In this document: positions 7,301-14,705 of the stretch, piece by piece | Layout of the letters: the number at the start of each line of letters is the position of its first letter | Numbering within the stretch: position 1 is the stretch's first letter | Source of the DNA: Porticoccaceae bacterium UBA4026 | GTDB lineage: Bacteria; Pseudomonadota; Gammaproteobacteria; Pseudomonadales; Porticoccaceae | Direction of reading: 5' to 3' | DNA length: 41,266 nucleotides | NCBI GenBank assembly: GCA_002382445.1 | Contig: DGAQ01000004.1 | Span: 1-41,266 of the forward strand | Position numbers and translations under genes: made by a program | Notes under the pieces: model-generated | What the model was told of the DNA's origin: nothing | The model's database searches: none | The model's input: only the letters and a program-made list of their open reading frames with translations

Positions 7301-7840
7301 ATGGCAAGGTTGAGAGAAGTATATAAAAATGAGTTAACCCAAAAGCTTCAAAAAGAGCTTGGGTTGGCTAATGTGATGGAAGTGCCGCGCATTACCAAGA
7401 TTACCCTTAATATGGGAGTTGGTGAGGCGATTGGTGACAAGAAGTCGCTTGAGAATGCGGTTGCTGATCTAACGTTGATTTCAGGGCAAAAGCCTGTGAT
7501 TAATAACGCTCGCAAGTCTATTGCTGGCTTTAAGGTCCGTCAGGGTTGGCCAATTGGTACTAAGGTTACCTTGCGTGCTGATCGCATGTACGAATTTCTA
7601 GAGCGTTTGGTCGGAATAGCTATTCCTCGTATACGAGACTTTCGTGGAATAAGCCCCAAGCAGTTTGACGGTAGAGGGAATTTCTCTATGGGCGTCACTG
7701 AGCAGATAATCTTTCCAGAGATTGATTACGAAAAAATTGATAAGTTGCGTGGGCTAGATATTACTATCACCACTACAGCGCGTAACGACGATGAAGGCCG
7801 CGCATTACTACGCGCCTTTAACTTCCCGTTGAAAAGTTGA
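7301..7840 (+). CDS. rplE: 50S ribosomal protein L5
   Basis: L5 binds 5S rRNA and contacts S13 in the intersubunit bridge. The 179-residue length matches E. coli. The sequence shows the conserved VPRITKITLNMGVGEA block, GQKPVINNARKSIAGFKVRQG, the RIRDFRGISPKQFDGRGNF segment and the closing RALLRAFNFPLK. It is preceded by rplX and followed twelve bases later by rpsN, the standard spc order. Confidence 0.98.
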   Translation: MARLREVYKNELTQKLQKELGLANVMEVPRITKITLNMGVGEAIGDKKSLENAVADLTLISGQKPVINNARKSIAGFKVRQGWPIGTKVTLRADRMYEFLERLVGIAIPRIRDFRGISPKQFDGRGNFSMGVTEQIIFPEIDYEKIDKLRGLDITITTTARNDDEGRALLRAFNFPLKS

Positions 7841-7852
7841 GGGTTTAGATAA

Positions 7853-8158
7853 ATGGCTAAGACATCTATGGTTCAGCGCGAGCTTAAGCGCACCAAAACA
7901 GTTGCAAAGTTCGCTGCGAAGCGTGCTGCGATAAAAGCGATAATTAGTAGCGTTACAGCCAGCGACGAAGAACGCTGGGAAGCGCAACAGAAGTTACAAA
8001 AGTTGCCGCGTGATGCGAGCCCAGTACGTCAGCGTAATCGATGTCGTATCACGGGACGCCCACATGGCGTTTACAGTAAGTTTGGCCTGTGCCGAAACAA
8101 ACTACGCGAAGCAGCAATGCGTGGTGAAGTTCCGGGACTGGTTAAAGCCAGTTGGTAG
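7853..8158 (+). CDS. rpsN: 30S ribosomal protein S14, zinc-free long form
   Basis: S14 is a head protein of the small subunit. The 101-residue length and the lack of paired CxxC zinc knuckles mark the long, zinc-independent form, as in E. coli. Typical segments are MAKTSMVQRELKRTKTVAKF, LPRDASPVRQRNRCRITGRPHG and REAAMRGEVPGLVKASW. Two lone cysteines occur (RNRC and FGLC) but do not form a zinc site. It follows the L5 stop by twelve bases. Confidence 0.97.
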   Translation: MAKTSMVQRELKRTKTVAKFAAKRAAIKAIISSVTASDEERWEAQQKLQKLPRDASPVRQRNRCRITGRPHGVYSKFGLCRNKLREAAMRGEVPGLVKASW

Positions 8159-8176
8159 GTTGAGGAGCCAAACACT

Positions 8177-8569
8177 ATGAGTATGCAAGATCCTATTTCA
8201 GATATGTTGACCCGCATTCGCAATGCGCACCACCGTAGCAAGCCAGAGGTGACTATGCCTGCTTCAAAGCTTAAGGCTGCTTTGGCCAAGGTGTTGCAAG
8301 ACGAAGGTTATATTGGTGGCTTTAGTGTCACAGACGAAGTAAAGCCGAGTTTAACGGTTAAGCTAAAGTATTTTGAAGGCAAGCCAGTAATCGAAGAGAT
8401 TACTCGCATCAGTAAGCCCAGTTTGCGACTTTATGTTGGCACTAACGATTTGCCAAAAGTGCGCAGTGGTCTTGGTGTTGCTATTGTCTCTACTAGCAAG
8501 GGCGTGATGACTGATCGTGCCGCCAGAGCAGCCGGTATCGGTGGTGAAGTGCTCTGTACAGTATTTTGA
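8177..8569 (+). CDS. rpsH: 30S ribosomal protein S8
   Basis: S8 is a central-domain 16S rRNA binder and, in E. coli, the translational repressor of the spc operon. The 130-residue length equals that of E. coli. The sequence shows MQDPISDMLTRIRNAHHRSK at the start and the C-terminal block VSTSKGVMTDRAARAAGIGGEVLCTVF. GAGGAG lies shortly before the ATG. In E. coli, S8 acts at a site near the rplE start; I did not find an obvious mimic of its binding site here. Confidence 0.98.
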   Translation: MSMQDPISDMLTRIRNAHHRSKPEVTMPASKLKAALAKVLQDEGYIGGFSVTDEVKPSLTVKLKYFEGKPVIEEITRISKPSLRLYVGTNDLPKVRSGLGVAIVSTSKGVMTDRAARAAGIGGEVLCTVF

Positions 8570-8581
8570 TGGGAAATTAAA

Positions 8582-9115
8582 ATGTCTAGAGTTGCGAATA
8601 ATCCAGTTGAACTGCCAAACGGTGTAGAAGTTACCTTAGGTGGGACAGAACTATCAGTGAAGGGTGCCAGGGGTATCTTAGCGATGCCGATCAACGAGCA
8701 AGTTGAAATTAAGCAAGAAGATAATATGCTTACTTTTGCGGCTCGTTCTAGCGACGCATTTGCTCGCGCAATGTCCGGGACTACCCGTTCATTAGTGAAC
8801 AATATGGTCACTGGGGTAACACAGGGCTTTGAGAAGAAATTGGATCTGGTTGGTGTTGGTTACAGGGCGCAGGTGCAGGGCTCAAAAATTAATTTAACAC
8901 TTGGTTTTTCACATCCAGTTGTTTATGAGTTACCCGATGGCGTAACTGCAGAGACACCAAGTCAGACCGAAGTGCTATTAAAGTCTTCAGACAAGCAGAA
9001 ATTAGGGCAGGTAGCAGCTGAGATTCGTGCTTTCCGGCCACCTGAGCCATATAAGGGTAAGGGCGTTAGAATTTCTGGTGAGTATGTAAGACGTAAAGAA
9101 GCCAAAAAGAAGTAA
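8582..9115 (+). CDS. rplF: 50S ribosomal protein L6
   Basis: L6 lies near the factor-binding site and the sarcin-ricin loop. The 177-residue length equals that of E. coli. Two related domains are visible, with MSRVANNPVELPNGVEVTL first and the diagnostic C-terminal PEPYKGKGVRISGEYVRRKEAKKK. The intervening GVTQGFEKKLDLVGVGYRAQVQG block is typical. It starts twelve bases after rpsH in the usual order. Confidence 0.98.
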   Translation: MSRVANNPVELPNGVEVTLGGTELSVKGARGILAMPINEQVEIKQEDNMLTFAARSSDAFARAMSGTTRSLVNNMVTGVTQGFEKKLDLVGVGYRAQVQGSKINLTLGFSHPVVYELPDGVTAETPSQTEVLLKSSDKQKLGQVAAEIRAFRPPEPYKGKGVRISGEYVRRKEAKKK

Positions 9116-9127
9116 CAGGGTATAACG

Positions 9128-9478
9128 ATGAGCGATAAAAAAGTTTCACGTCAGCGCAGAGCTAAGAGAGTGCGGATGAAGATCCGTGAGCAGGGCGTAA
9201 CACGGTTATGTGTTAACCGTACTCCACGTCATATCTATGCGCAGATTATTGCGGCTGGAGGGGATAAAGTTCTCGCCACGGCCTCGACGCTAGAAAAAGA
9301 ATTACGTGTTGGAAGCACTGGCAATATCGACGCTGCCTCAGCGGTCGGCAAGTTAGTTGCTGAACGAGCGGTAGCCGCTGGTGTTACCTCTGTAGCATTT
9401 GATCGTAGTGGATTTAAATATCATGGCCGTGTTAAAGCACTGGCAGACGCCGCGCGTGAAGCCGGCCTCGAATTTTAA
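9128..9478 (+). CDS. rplR: 50S ribosomal protein L18
   Basis: L18 binds 5S rRNA together with L5 and L25. The 116 residues include the basic N-terminus, RLCVNRTPRHIYAQII, and the closing VAFDRSGFKYHGRVKALADAAREAGLEF, all family hallmarks (117 residues in E. coli). The stop is followed twelve bases later by rpsE. Nothing unusual is seen. Confidence 0.97.
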   Translation: MSDKKVSRQRRAKRVRMKIREQGVTRLCVNRTPRHIYAQIIAAGGDKVLATASTLEKELRVGSTGNIDAASAVGKLVAERAVAAGVTSVAFDRSGFKYHGRVKALADAAREAGLEF

Positions 9479-9490
9479 TAGGTAGAAGAT

Positions 9491-9999
9491 ATGGCTCGTA
9501 CAGATCAAAAAGATGCTGCTGCTGAAGGCATGATGGAAAAGCTAGTCCAAGTTAACCGTGTTGCAAAAACGGTTAAGGGTGGTCGGATTTTTGCTTTTAC
9601 GGCGCTCACCGTTGTTGGTGACGGCAATGGTAAGGTTGGCTTTGGGCGCGGTAAGGCTCGCGAAGTGCCAATGGCAATTCAGAAGGCTATGGAAGCTGCA
9701 CGTCGCAACATGATTGAGGTTTCTCTGAATGGGACAACGATCCAGTATCCCACTAAAGGAATACATGCGGCGTCTAAGATCTATATGCAGCCTGCATCCG
9801 AAGGTACTGGTGTTATTGCTGGTGGTGCGATGCGGTCTGTTTTAGAGTTAGCTGGAGTTCAAAACGTTTTGGCCAAGTGCTACGGCTCTACGAATCCAGT
9901 TAATGTTGTAGAGCGACTTTTAAAGCGTTAGAAGCAATGAGTTCTCCGGACGATGTTGCAGCAAAACGTGGAAAATCTGTAGAAGAAATTCTTAATTAA
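9491..9999 (+). CDS. rpsE: 30S ribosomal protein S5, reading frame shifted before the C-terminus
   Basis: S5 lies at the mRNA entry site and affects decoding fidelity. The frame opened at ATG 9491 reads a normal S5 (KTVKGGRIFAFTALTVVGDG, then QPASEGTGVIAGGAMRSVLE and YGSTNPVNVV). It then ends at TAG 9929-9931 after 146 residues, with the atypical tail ERLLKR. The missing tail (ALEAMSSPDDVAAKRGKSVE and so on) is encoded in the -1 frame from 9925 to the TAA at 9997-9999. One lost base near 9908-9913, for example GTT AGA reduced to GT AGA, explains this and would restore RATFKALEAM and a 169-residue protein (E. coli has 167). Alternatively, -1 slippage at 9919-9925 gives the same length. An assembly error is the simplest reading, since S5 is essential. 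Confidence 0.93.
9919..9925 (+). other. In-phase T_TTA_AAG slippery heptamer in rpsE
   Basis: In the rpsE frame the codons are CTT TTA AAG CGT TAG, so bases 9919-9925 fit the X_XXY_YYZ pattern for -1 frameshifting in correct phase. Slippage here enters the frame of the conserved S5 C-terminus. No strong stimulatory hairpin is visible 5-9 bases downstream and no clear Shine-Dalgarno stimulator upstream. The heptamer may simply be what ACT TTT AAA GCG codons look like once a base has been lost upstream. Confidence 0.35.
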
Positions 10000-10001
10000 G
10001 T

Positions 10002-10021
10002 GACGGCCTACTAGGCACGTC
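10002..10021 (+). other. Hairpin in the rpsE-rpmD spacer
   Basis: GACGGCCT (10002-10009) pairs with AGGC-A-CGTC (10013-10021), an eight-pair stem with one bulged A and a three-base ACT loop. It lies directly after the stop of the restored rpsE frame (9999). There is no T-run, so it is not an intrinsic terminator. It may protect or process the mRNA. Confidence 0.4.
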
Positions 10022-10039
10022 GGTTATTGGATGTAGATC

Positions 10040-10234
10040 ATGGCTAATGCGAAAATATTAAAAGTTAAAGTGACGCAAACTAAGAGCTCTATTGGTAGGT
10101 TAAAGAACCATAAGGCCTGTTTGATGGGTTTGGGCCTGCGTCGGATTGGGCATACTGTTGAGGTTGAAGATACCCCGTCAGTTCGTGGAATGATAAATAA
10201 AGTTAACTATATGTTACAGGTTGAGGAGGCTTAA
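10040..10234 (+). CDS. rpmD: 50S ribosomal protein L30
   Basis: L30 is a small large-subunit protein. The 64 residues contain the family core KVKVTQTKSSIGRLKNHKAC, then LGLRRIGHTVEVEDTPSVRGMINKVNYM. Its length is close to the usual 59-61. The ribosome binding site (GGATG near 10028) is weak. Its own end carries the strong GAGGAGG site of rplO. It lies 40 bases after the restored rpsE stop. Confidence 0.95.
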   Translation: MANAKILKVKVTQTKSSIGRLKNHKACLMGLGLRRIGHTVEVEDTPSVRGMINKVNYMLQVEEA

Positions 10235-10235
10235 G

Positions 10236-10670
10236 ATGCGCCTGAATACGCTTAGCCCGGCTCCGGGCAGTACAAAAGACCGTAAACGTGCTGGCCGTGG
10301 TATTGGCAGTGGTTTAGGGAAAACTGCCGGTCGAGGCCATAAAGGTCAGTCATCACGCTCTGGCGGTAGTATTCGTCCTGGATTTGAAGGCGGTCAGATG
10401 CCTCTCCAAAAGCGTCTTCCTAAATATGGTTTTACCTCTAAATTAGCTGCGGTTACGGCAGAGATTCGGTTATCTGAGCTTGATTTAGTAGAAGGTGCCC
10501 TTATTGATATGGATTCACTGCGAAAGGCGGGATTGATTAATAGTAATATTCTTCGGGCCAAGGTGTTTTGCTCGGGCGAAGTGACAAAAGCGGTCACTTT
10601 GCGAGGGGTTGGAGCCACTAAAGGTGCCATTGCAGCGATTGAAGCTGCCGGCGGCAAGGTAGAAGAGTAA
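10236..10670 (+). CDS. rplO: 50S ribosomal protein L15
   Basis: L15 is a late-assembly protein of the large subunit. From ATG 10236 it has 144 residues, the E. coli length, starting MRLNTLSPAPGSTKDRKRAGRG and carrying the long glycine-rich GKTAGRGHKGQSSRSGG region and GFEGGQMPLQKRLPK. I rejected the in-frame TTG at 10221, which adds five foreign residues. The GAGGAGG at 10223-10229 is correctly spaced for ATG 10236. rpmD ends two bases upstream. Confidence 0.97.
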   Translation: MRLNTLSPAPGSTKDRKRAGRGIGSGLGKTAGRGHKGQSSRSGGSIRPGFEGGQMPLQKRLPKYGFTSKLAAVTAEIRLSELDLVEGALIDMDSLRKAGLINSNILRAKVFCSGEVTKAVTLRGVGATKGAIAAIEAAGGKVEE

Positions 10671-10676
10671 ACAATA

Positions 10677-11996
10677 ATGGCTAAACCAGGTGGTATGCCC
10701 GTGGGCAAGCAAAAAGGATTAGGTGAGCTCTGGGCTCGTCTGCGCTTTTTGTTCATGGCAATTATCATCTACCGTATCGGTACCCACATTCCGGTACCAG
10801 GCTTCGATCCAGATCGTCTGGCTGATCTTTTTGGTCAGAACCAAGGCACGTTTCTCGGCTTGTTTAATATGTTCTCTGGCGGGGCGCTTGAGAGATTAAG
10901 TATTTTGGCCCTGGGGGTTATGCCCTATATCTCGGCTTCGATCATAATGCAGTTGCTATCTGCTACGGTGCCGTCGCTTGAGCAGCTTAAGAAAGAAGGT
11001 GATAGTGGGCGTAGGACGATTAACCGATATACCCGATACGGGACGGTTTTGTTGGCGACCATTCAAGGCACTGCGATGTCTGTTGGATTTGCTTCTCAAG
11101 GACTGGCTTATGAAGTAAGCACCATGTTTTATGCGGTTGCTATTTCATCGTTGGTGGCCGGTGCGATATTTTTAATGTGGCTGGGTGAGCAGATCACTGA
11201 GCGCGGTATTGGTAATGGCATTTCTATGCTGATATTCGCTGGTATCGTTGCGGGAATTCCCGGCGCAGTTGGACAGGCTTTAGAGTCAGCTAGGCAAGGC
11301 GACCTAAATCCTCTAATGCTGATTTTTGTTCTATTAATAGCCGTCGGTGTTGTATATTTTGTAGTCTTTATAGAGCGTGGGCAGCGTCGTTTGACCGTTA
11401 ACTATGCTCAGCGACAGGGCCGTCAAGCCTACAATGCGCAAGCGTCCCATCTGCCGCTGAAAGTTAATATGGCCGGTGTGATCCCGGCGATTTTTGCCAG
11501 CAGCTTGTTGTTATTCCCAGCCTCTATAAGTCAGTGGTTTGGGCAGGGAGTTAATGCGCCAGCTTGGTTGCAAGATGTTGCAATACTGATAGGTCCAGGA
11601 CAGCCTCTTTATATTTTGCTGTTCTCTAGTTTGATTATTTTCTTCAGTTTCTTTTATACGGCGTTGATGTATAACCCAAGAGAAGTCGCTGATAACTTGA
11701 AGAAAGGTGGTGCATACCTGCCCGGGATTCGTCCTGGAGAGCACACCGCTAAATATATTGATAGTGTCACCACCAGGTTGACATTGATAGGTGGTGTATA
11801 CATTACCTTGATCTGTCTGATGCCACAGTTCTTAAACGTGTACTTTAATGTACCGTTTTATCTGGGTGGGACGTCACTGTTAATTGCGGTTGTTGTAACA
11901 ATGGATTTTATGGCTCAAGTGCAGTCTCATCTAATGTCACAACAATATGATTCGCTGATGAAAAAGGCCAACCTTAAAAACGTTGGCCGTCGATAG
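10677..11996 (+). CDS. secY: Protein translocase subunit SecY
   Basis: SecY is the channel of the SecYEG translocon in the inner membrane. The 439 residues (443 in E. coli) hold ten hydrophobic spans. Family signatures include RIGTHIPVPGFDP near the N-terminus, the plug-region FNMFSGGALERLSILALGVMPYI, and the cytoplasmic loop GQRRLTVNYAQRQ. The GGAYLPGIRPGEHTAKYI block with its conserved arginine precedes the last spans. It lies between rplO and rpmJ, the standard place at the end of the spc operon. Confidence 0.98.
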   Translation: MAKPGGMPVGKQKGLGELWARLRFLFMAIIIYRIGTHIPVPGFDPDRLADLFGQNQGTFLGLFNMFSGGALERLSILALGVMPYISASIIMQLLSATVPSLEQLKKEGDSGRRTINRYTRYGTVLLATIQGTAMSVGFASQGLAYEVSTMFYAVAISSLVAGAIFLMWLGEQITERGIGNGISMLIFAGIVAGIPGAVGQALESARQGDLNPLMLIFVLLIAVGVVYFVVFIERGQRRLTVNYAQRQGRQAYNAQASHLPLKVNMAGVIPAIFASSLLLFPASISQWFGQGVNAPAWLQDVAILIGPGQPLYILLFSSLIIFFSFFYTALMYNPREVADNLKKGGAYLPGIRPGEHTAKYIDSVTTRLTLIGGVYITLICLMPQFLNVYFNVPFYLGGTSLLIAVVVTMDFMAQVQSHLMSQQYDSLMKKANLKNVGRR

Positions 11997-12008
11997 AGAG
12001 GTGATGCT

Positions 12009-12125
12009 GTGAAAGTACGTGCATCGGTTAAAAAGATTTGTCGAAATTGTAAAGTTGTCCGTCGTAAGGGCGTGGTTCGTATTATTTGTACTGTTGAGCC
12101 TCGTCATAAACAGCGCCAAGGATAA
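12009..12125 (+). CDS. rpmJ: 50S ribosomal protein L36
   Basis: This is a 38-residue protein starting at GTG 12009, easy to miss because of its size and start codon. It reads MKVRASVKKICRNCKVV and ends EPRHKQRQG. The CxxC pair, a third cysteine (IICTVE) and a histidine form the zinc site of the zinc-binding form of L36. GAGAGGTG lies just upstream, after the secY stop. Length and sequence match E. coli L36 almost throughout. Confidence 0.96.
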   Translation: MKVRASVKKICRNCKVVRRKGVVRIICTVEPRHKQRQG

Positions 12126-12129
12126 TTGG

Positions 12130-12158
12130 TTGATTTTTGATTGATCTATCGGTATTCT
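12130..12158 (+). promoter_or_regulatory. Possible internal promoter for the alpha operon
   Basis: TTGATT (12130-12135) and TATTCT (12153-12158) are separated by 17 bases. They lie in the gap between rpmJ and rpsM, where E. coli has the alpha operon promoter and leader. The boxes are imperfect, so transcription may also come mainly by read-through. Confidence 0.45.
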
Positions 12159-12164
12159 ACCGCG

Positions 12165-12229
12165 CCTTTTTGCAGTTACTGCAAGGCCGGGGTACTGAGT
12201 AAACCCGTAGTATAAGTGGAGTAATGTGA
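12165..12229 (+). promoter_or_regulatory. Alpha operon leader with possible pseudoknot
   Basis: TGCAG (12170-12174) and CTGCA (12178-12182) form a hairpin with a three-base loop. Downstream, GGGG (12189-12192) can pair with CCC (12204-12206), while TACT (12193-12196) can pair with AGTA (12209-12212). This is a pseudoknot arrangement just before the GGAG site (12218-12221). In E. coli, S4 represses this operon through a nested pseudoknot at this place. The S4 link is inference from position and topology. Confidence 0.4.
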
Positions 12230-12586
12230 ATGGCCCGTATTGCCGGTGTCAACATTCCTGATAACAAGCACGCAGTGATCTCACTGACGTACGTGTTTGG
12301 TATTGGTCGCCCTACCGCCAGAAAGATCTGTGCGGAAGTGGGTATTGCAGAGGACACTAAAATTTCTGCATTAAACGATGGTGAACTTGATCAGTTGCGT
12401 ACTGCCGTAGGGCAAAACGAGGTTGAGGGTGATCTGCGTAGAGAAACGAGCATGAATATTAAGCGTTTGATGGATTTGGGTTGCTATCGCGGTCTTCGTC
12501 ATCGACGTAATTTGCCGGTGCGTGGACAGCGCACCAAAACGAACGCGCGCACCCGTAAAGGTCCCAAGCGTCCCATTAAACGATAA
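12230..12586 (+). CDS. rpsM: 30S ribosomal protein S13
   Basis: S13 is a head protein contacting P-site tRNA and L5. The 118-residue length equals that of E. coli. The sequence shows MARIAGVNIPDNKHAVISLTY, the helix-two-turn-helix region, and the C-terminal GLRHRRNLPVRGQRTKTNARTRKGPK tail that reaches the tRNA. An ATG six bases upstream (12224) is followed directly by TGA and is not used; GGAG at 12218-12221 has the right spacing for 12230. Confidence 0.98.
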   Translation: MARIAGVNIPDNKHAVISLTYVFGIGRPTARKICAEVGIAEDTKISALNDGELDQLRTAVGQNEVEGDLRRETSMNIKRLMDLGCYRGLRHRRNLPVRGQRTKTNARTRKGPKRPIKR

Positions 12587-12602
12587 TTAGGATCGGTTTG
12601 TT

Positions 12603-12995
12603 ATGGCAAAAGCAGCAGCTAAACCAGCCCGTAAAAAGGTAAAGAAGACCGTCATTGACGGGGTGGCGCATATTTATGCGTCGTTTAATAATACTATTGT
12701 GACTATCACCGATCGTCAGGGTAATACCCTCTCATGGGCGACTTCTGGTGGGTCTGGGTTCCGTGGTTCGCGCAAGAGTACCCCTTTTGCAGCGCAGGTA
12801 GCTGCAGAACGTGCTGGTGAAGCCGCCAAGGACTACGGGTTGAAAAACCTTGACGTTCAAGTTAAGGGTCCTGGTCCAGGCAGAGAGTCAGCAGTTCGTG
12901 CGCTCAATAATGCCGGATACAAAATTACTAACATTACGGATGTGACGCCAGTTCCACATAACGGCTGCCGTCCTCCCAAAAAACGCCGCGTGTAA
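12603..12995 (+). CDS. rpsK: 30S ribosomal protein S11
   Basis: S11 forms part of the platform near the E site. The 130 residues include a lysine- and alanine-rich N-terminus, the HIYASFNNTIVTITDRQGN block, GGSGFRGSRKSTPFAAQVAAE, and the end DVTPVPHNGCRPPKKRRV, all standard. It follows rpsM by 16 bases and precedes rpsD by 12 in the usual alpha operon order. Confidence 0.98.
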   Translation: MAKAAAKPARKKVKKTVIDGVAHIYASFNNTIVTITDRQGNTLSWATSGGSGFRGSRKSTPFAAQVAAERAGEAAKDYGLKNLDVQVKGPGPGRESAVRALNNAGYKITNITDVTPVPHNGCRPPKKRRV

Positions 12996-13007
12996 GAGAG
13001 AACAATA

Positions 13008-13628
13008 ATGGCTAGATATCTTGGACCAACTTGTAAACTATCACGTCGTGAAGGGACAGATCTGTTCCTTAAAAGCGGCGTGCGTCCCCTAGAATCAAAA
13101 TGTCGAGCAGACAGCGCACCAGGTCAGCATGGCCAGCGTCGCGGGCGTTTGTCAGATTATGGTGTCCAGTTGCGCGAGAAGCAAAAGGTACGTCGTATCT
13201 ATGGCGTTTTGGAAAAGCAATTTAGGGGCTATTACAGGGCCGCAGCCTCAATTAAAGGTAATACGGGTGAAAACCTATTGACCTTGCTTGAGTCACGTCT
13301 TGATAACGTTGTTTACAGAATGGGTTTTGGTGCTACTCGTGCCGAGTCGCGGCAGTTGGTGGCGCATAACTCTATCTTAGTCAATGGCGAAAAAGTTAAT
13401 ATCGCGTCATTCCGAGTCAAAGAAGGTGATTTGGTTGGGCTACGCGAGAAATCTAAGAAGCAACTCCGTGTGCAGACTGCTATGCAGCTTGCAGCGCAGA
13501 GAGGGGAAGTTGAGTGGATCAGTGTCGATAGTAATAAAATGGAAGGCACGTTTACTCGATATCCTGACCGTTCCGACTTGCCTTCAGAAATTAATGAGAA
13601 TCTGATCGTGGAACTTTACTCCAAATAA
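13008..13628 (+). CDS. rpsD: 30S ribosomal protein S4
   Basis: S4 nucleates small-subunit assembly and in E. coli represses the alpha operon translationally. The 206-residue length equals that of E. coli. Features are MARYLGPTCKLSRREGTDLFLKS at the start, the GQHGQRRGRLSDYGVQLREKQKVRRIYG block, and the S4 RNA-binding domain. The latter includes ESRLDNVVYRMGFGATRAESRQLVAH. It may act on the leader at 12165-12229. Confidence 0.98.
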   Translation: MARYLGPTCKLSRREGTDLFLKSGVRPLESKCRADSAPGQHGQRRGRLSDYGVQLREKQKVRRIYGVLEKQFRGYYRAAASIKGNTGENLLTLLESRLDNVVYRMGFGATRAESRQLVAHNSILVNGEKVNIASFRVKEGDLVGLREKSKKQLRVQTAMQLAAQRGEVEWISVDSNKMEGTFTRYPDRSDLPSEINENLIVELYSK

Positions 13629-13655
13629 TGGCTGTTAGCTCTTACAGGTAATAAT

Positions 13656-14651
13656 ATGCAAAATTCTGCTACTGAAATGCTTACACCGCGAAATATCGAT
13701 GTAACTGCTTATAATTCCACCCATGCTAAGGTTGTTCTTGAACCTCTTGAGCGTGGTTTTGGTCATACATTAGGCAATGCGCTGCGTCGTATTTTGCTGT
13801 CCTCAATGTCTGGCTGCGCCATTGTCGAAGTCGAAATTGACGGTGTAGAACATGAATACAGTACGATTGAGGGTATTCAAGAGGATGTTATAGAAATGCT
13901 GCTTAACCTTAAGGGTGTAGCAGTGGTAATGGAAGGTCGAGACGAGACGACAGTAACCTTGAAGGCAAAAGGACCCTGTGTAGTGACAGCTGGCGATATT
14001 GAGTGTGACAGCCATTTAGAAGTCATTAACCCTGACCATGTAATTGCTACTATCTCAGGTAAAACCTCACTAAATATGCGACTTAAGGTAGTGCGTGGGA
14101 GAGGCTATCAGCCGTCTGACTCTAGAGTTAGTGAAGAGGAAGGTCGCACTATTGGCCGTCTGCAGCTCGACGCTTCTTTTAGTCCGATATCTAAGGTGTC
14201 TTACAGCGTTGAAAGTGCTCGAGTTGAGAACCGCACCGATCTTGATAAGTTAGTGTTGGAGCTTGAGACTAACGGTACTATTGATCCCGAGGAGTCGATT
14301 AGACGCGCCGCGACTATTTTGCAACAGCAAATGGCAGTATTTGTCGATCTACAAGGTGAGAAAACAGCCGAGCCAGAAGAGAAAGAAGAACAGATTGATC
14401 CTATTCTGCTCCGTCCGGTTGATGACCTTGAACTCACAGTAAGATCTGCAAATTGTCTTAAAGCAGAAAGTATTTACTATATTGGTGATTTAATTCAGCG
14501 TACTGAAGTTGAGTTATTGAAAACGCCAAATTTAGGTAAGAAGTCGCTTACAGAGATTAAAGATGTTTTAGCCTCACGTGGTTTATCATTGGGCATGCGC
14601 CTAGAGAACTGGCCTCCGGCGAGTCTTAAAAGTGAACGCGATTTAGGTTAA
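13656..14651 (+). CDS. rpoA: RNA polymerase subunit alpha
   Basis: The alpha subunit dimerises to start RNA polymerase assembly, and its C-terminal domain binds UP elements and activators. The 331 residues (329 in E. coli) show the N-terminal domain to about residue 235 with LEPLERGFGHTLGNALRRILLSS. An acidic linker follows (AEPEEKEEQIDP), then the C-terminal domain with VRSANCLKAESIYYIGDL and TPNLGKKSLTEIKDVLASRGLSLG. The DNA-contacting arginine and the NLGKKS segment are intact. Confidence 0.98.
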   Translation: MQNSATEMLTPRNIDVTAYNSTHAKVVLEPLERGFGHTLGNALRRILLSSMSGCAIVEVEIDGVEHEYSTIEGIQEDVIEMLLNLKGVAVVMEGRDETTVTLKAKGPCVVTAGDIECDSHLEVINPDHVIATISGKTSLNMRLKVVRGRGYQPSDSRVSEEEGRTIGRLQLDASFSPISKVSYSVESARVENRTDLDKLVLELETNGTIDPEESIRRAATILQQQMAVFVDLQGEKTAEPEEKEEQIDPILLRPVDDLELTVRSANCLKAESIYYIGDLIQRTEVELLKTPNLGKKSLTEIKDVLASRGLSLGMRLENWPPASLKSERDLG

Positions 14652-14705
14652 GTTATTTTATTTAGAAAGCATTGCTGAGAAAGCAACGAATTAAGGAATT
14701 GAATC

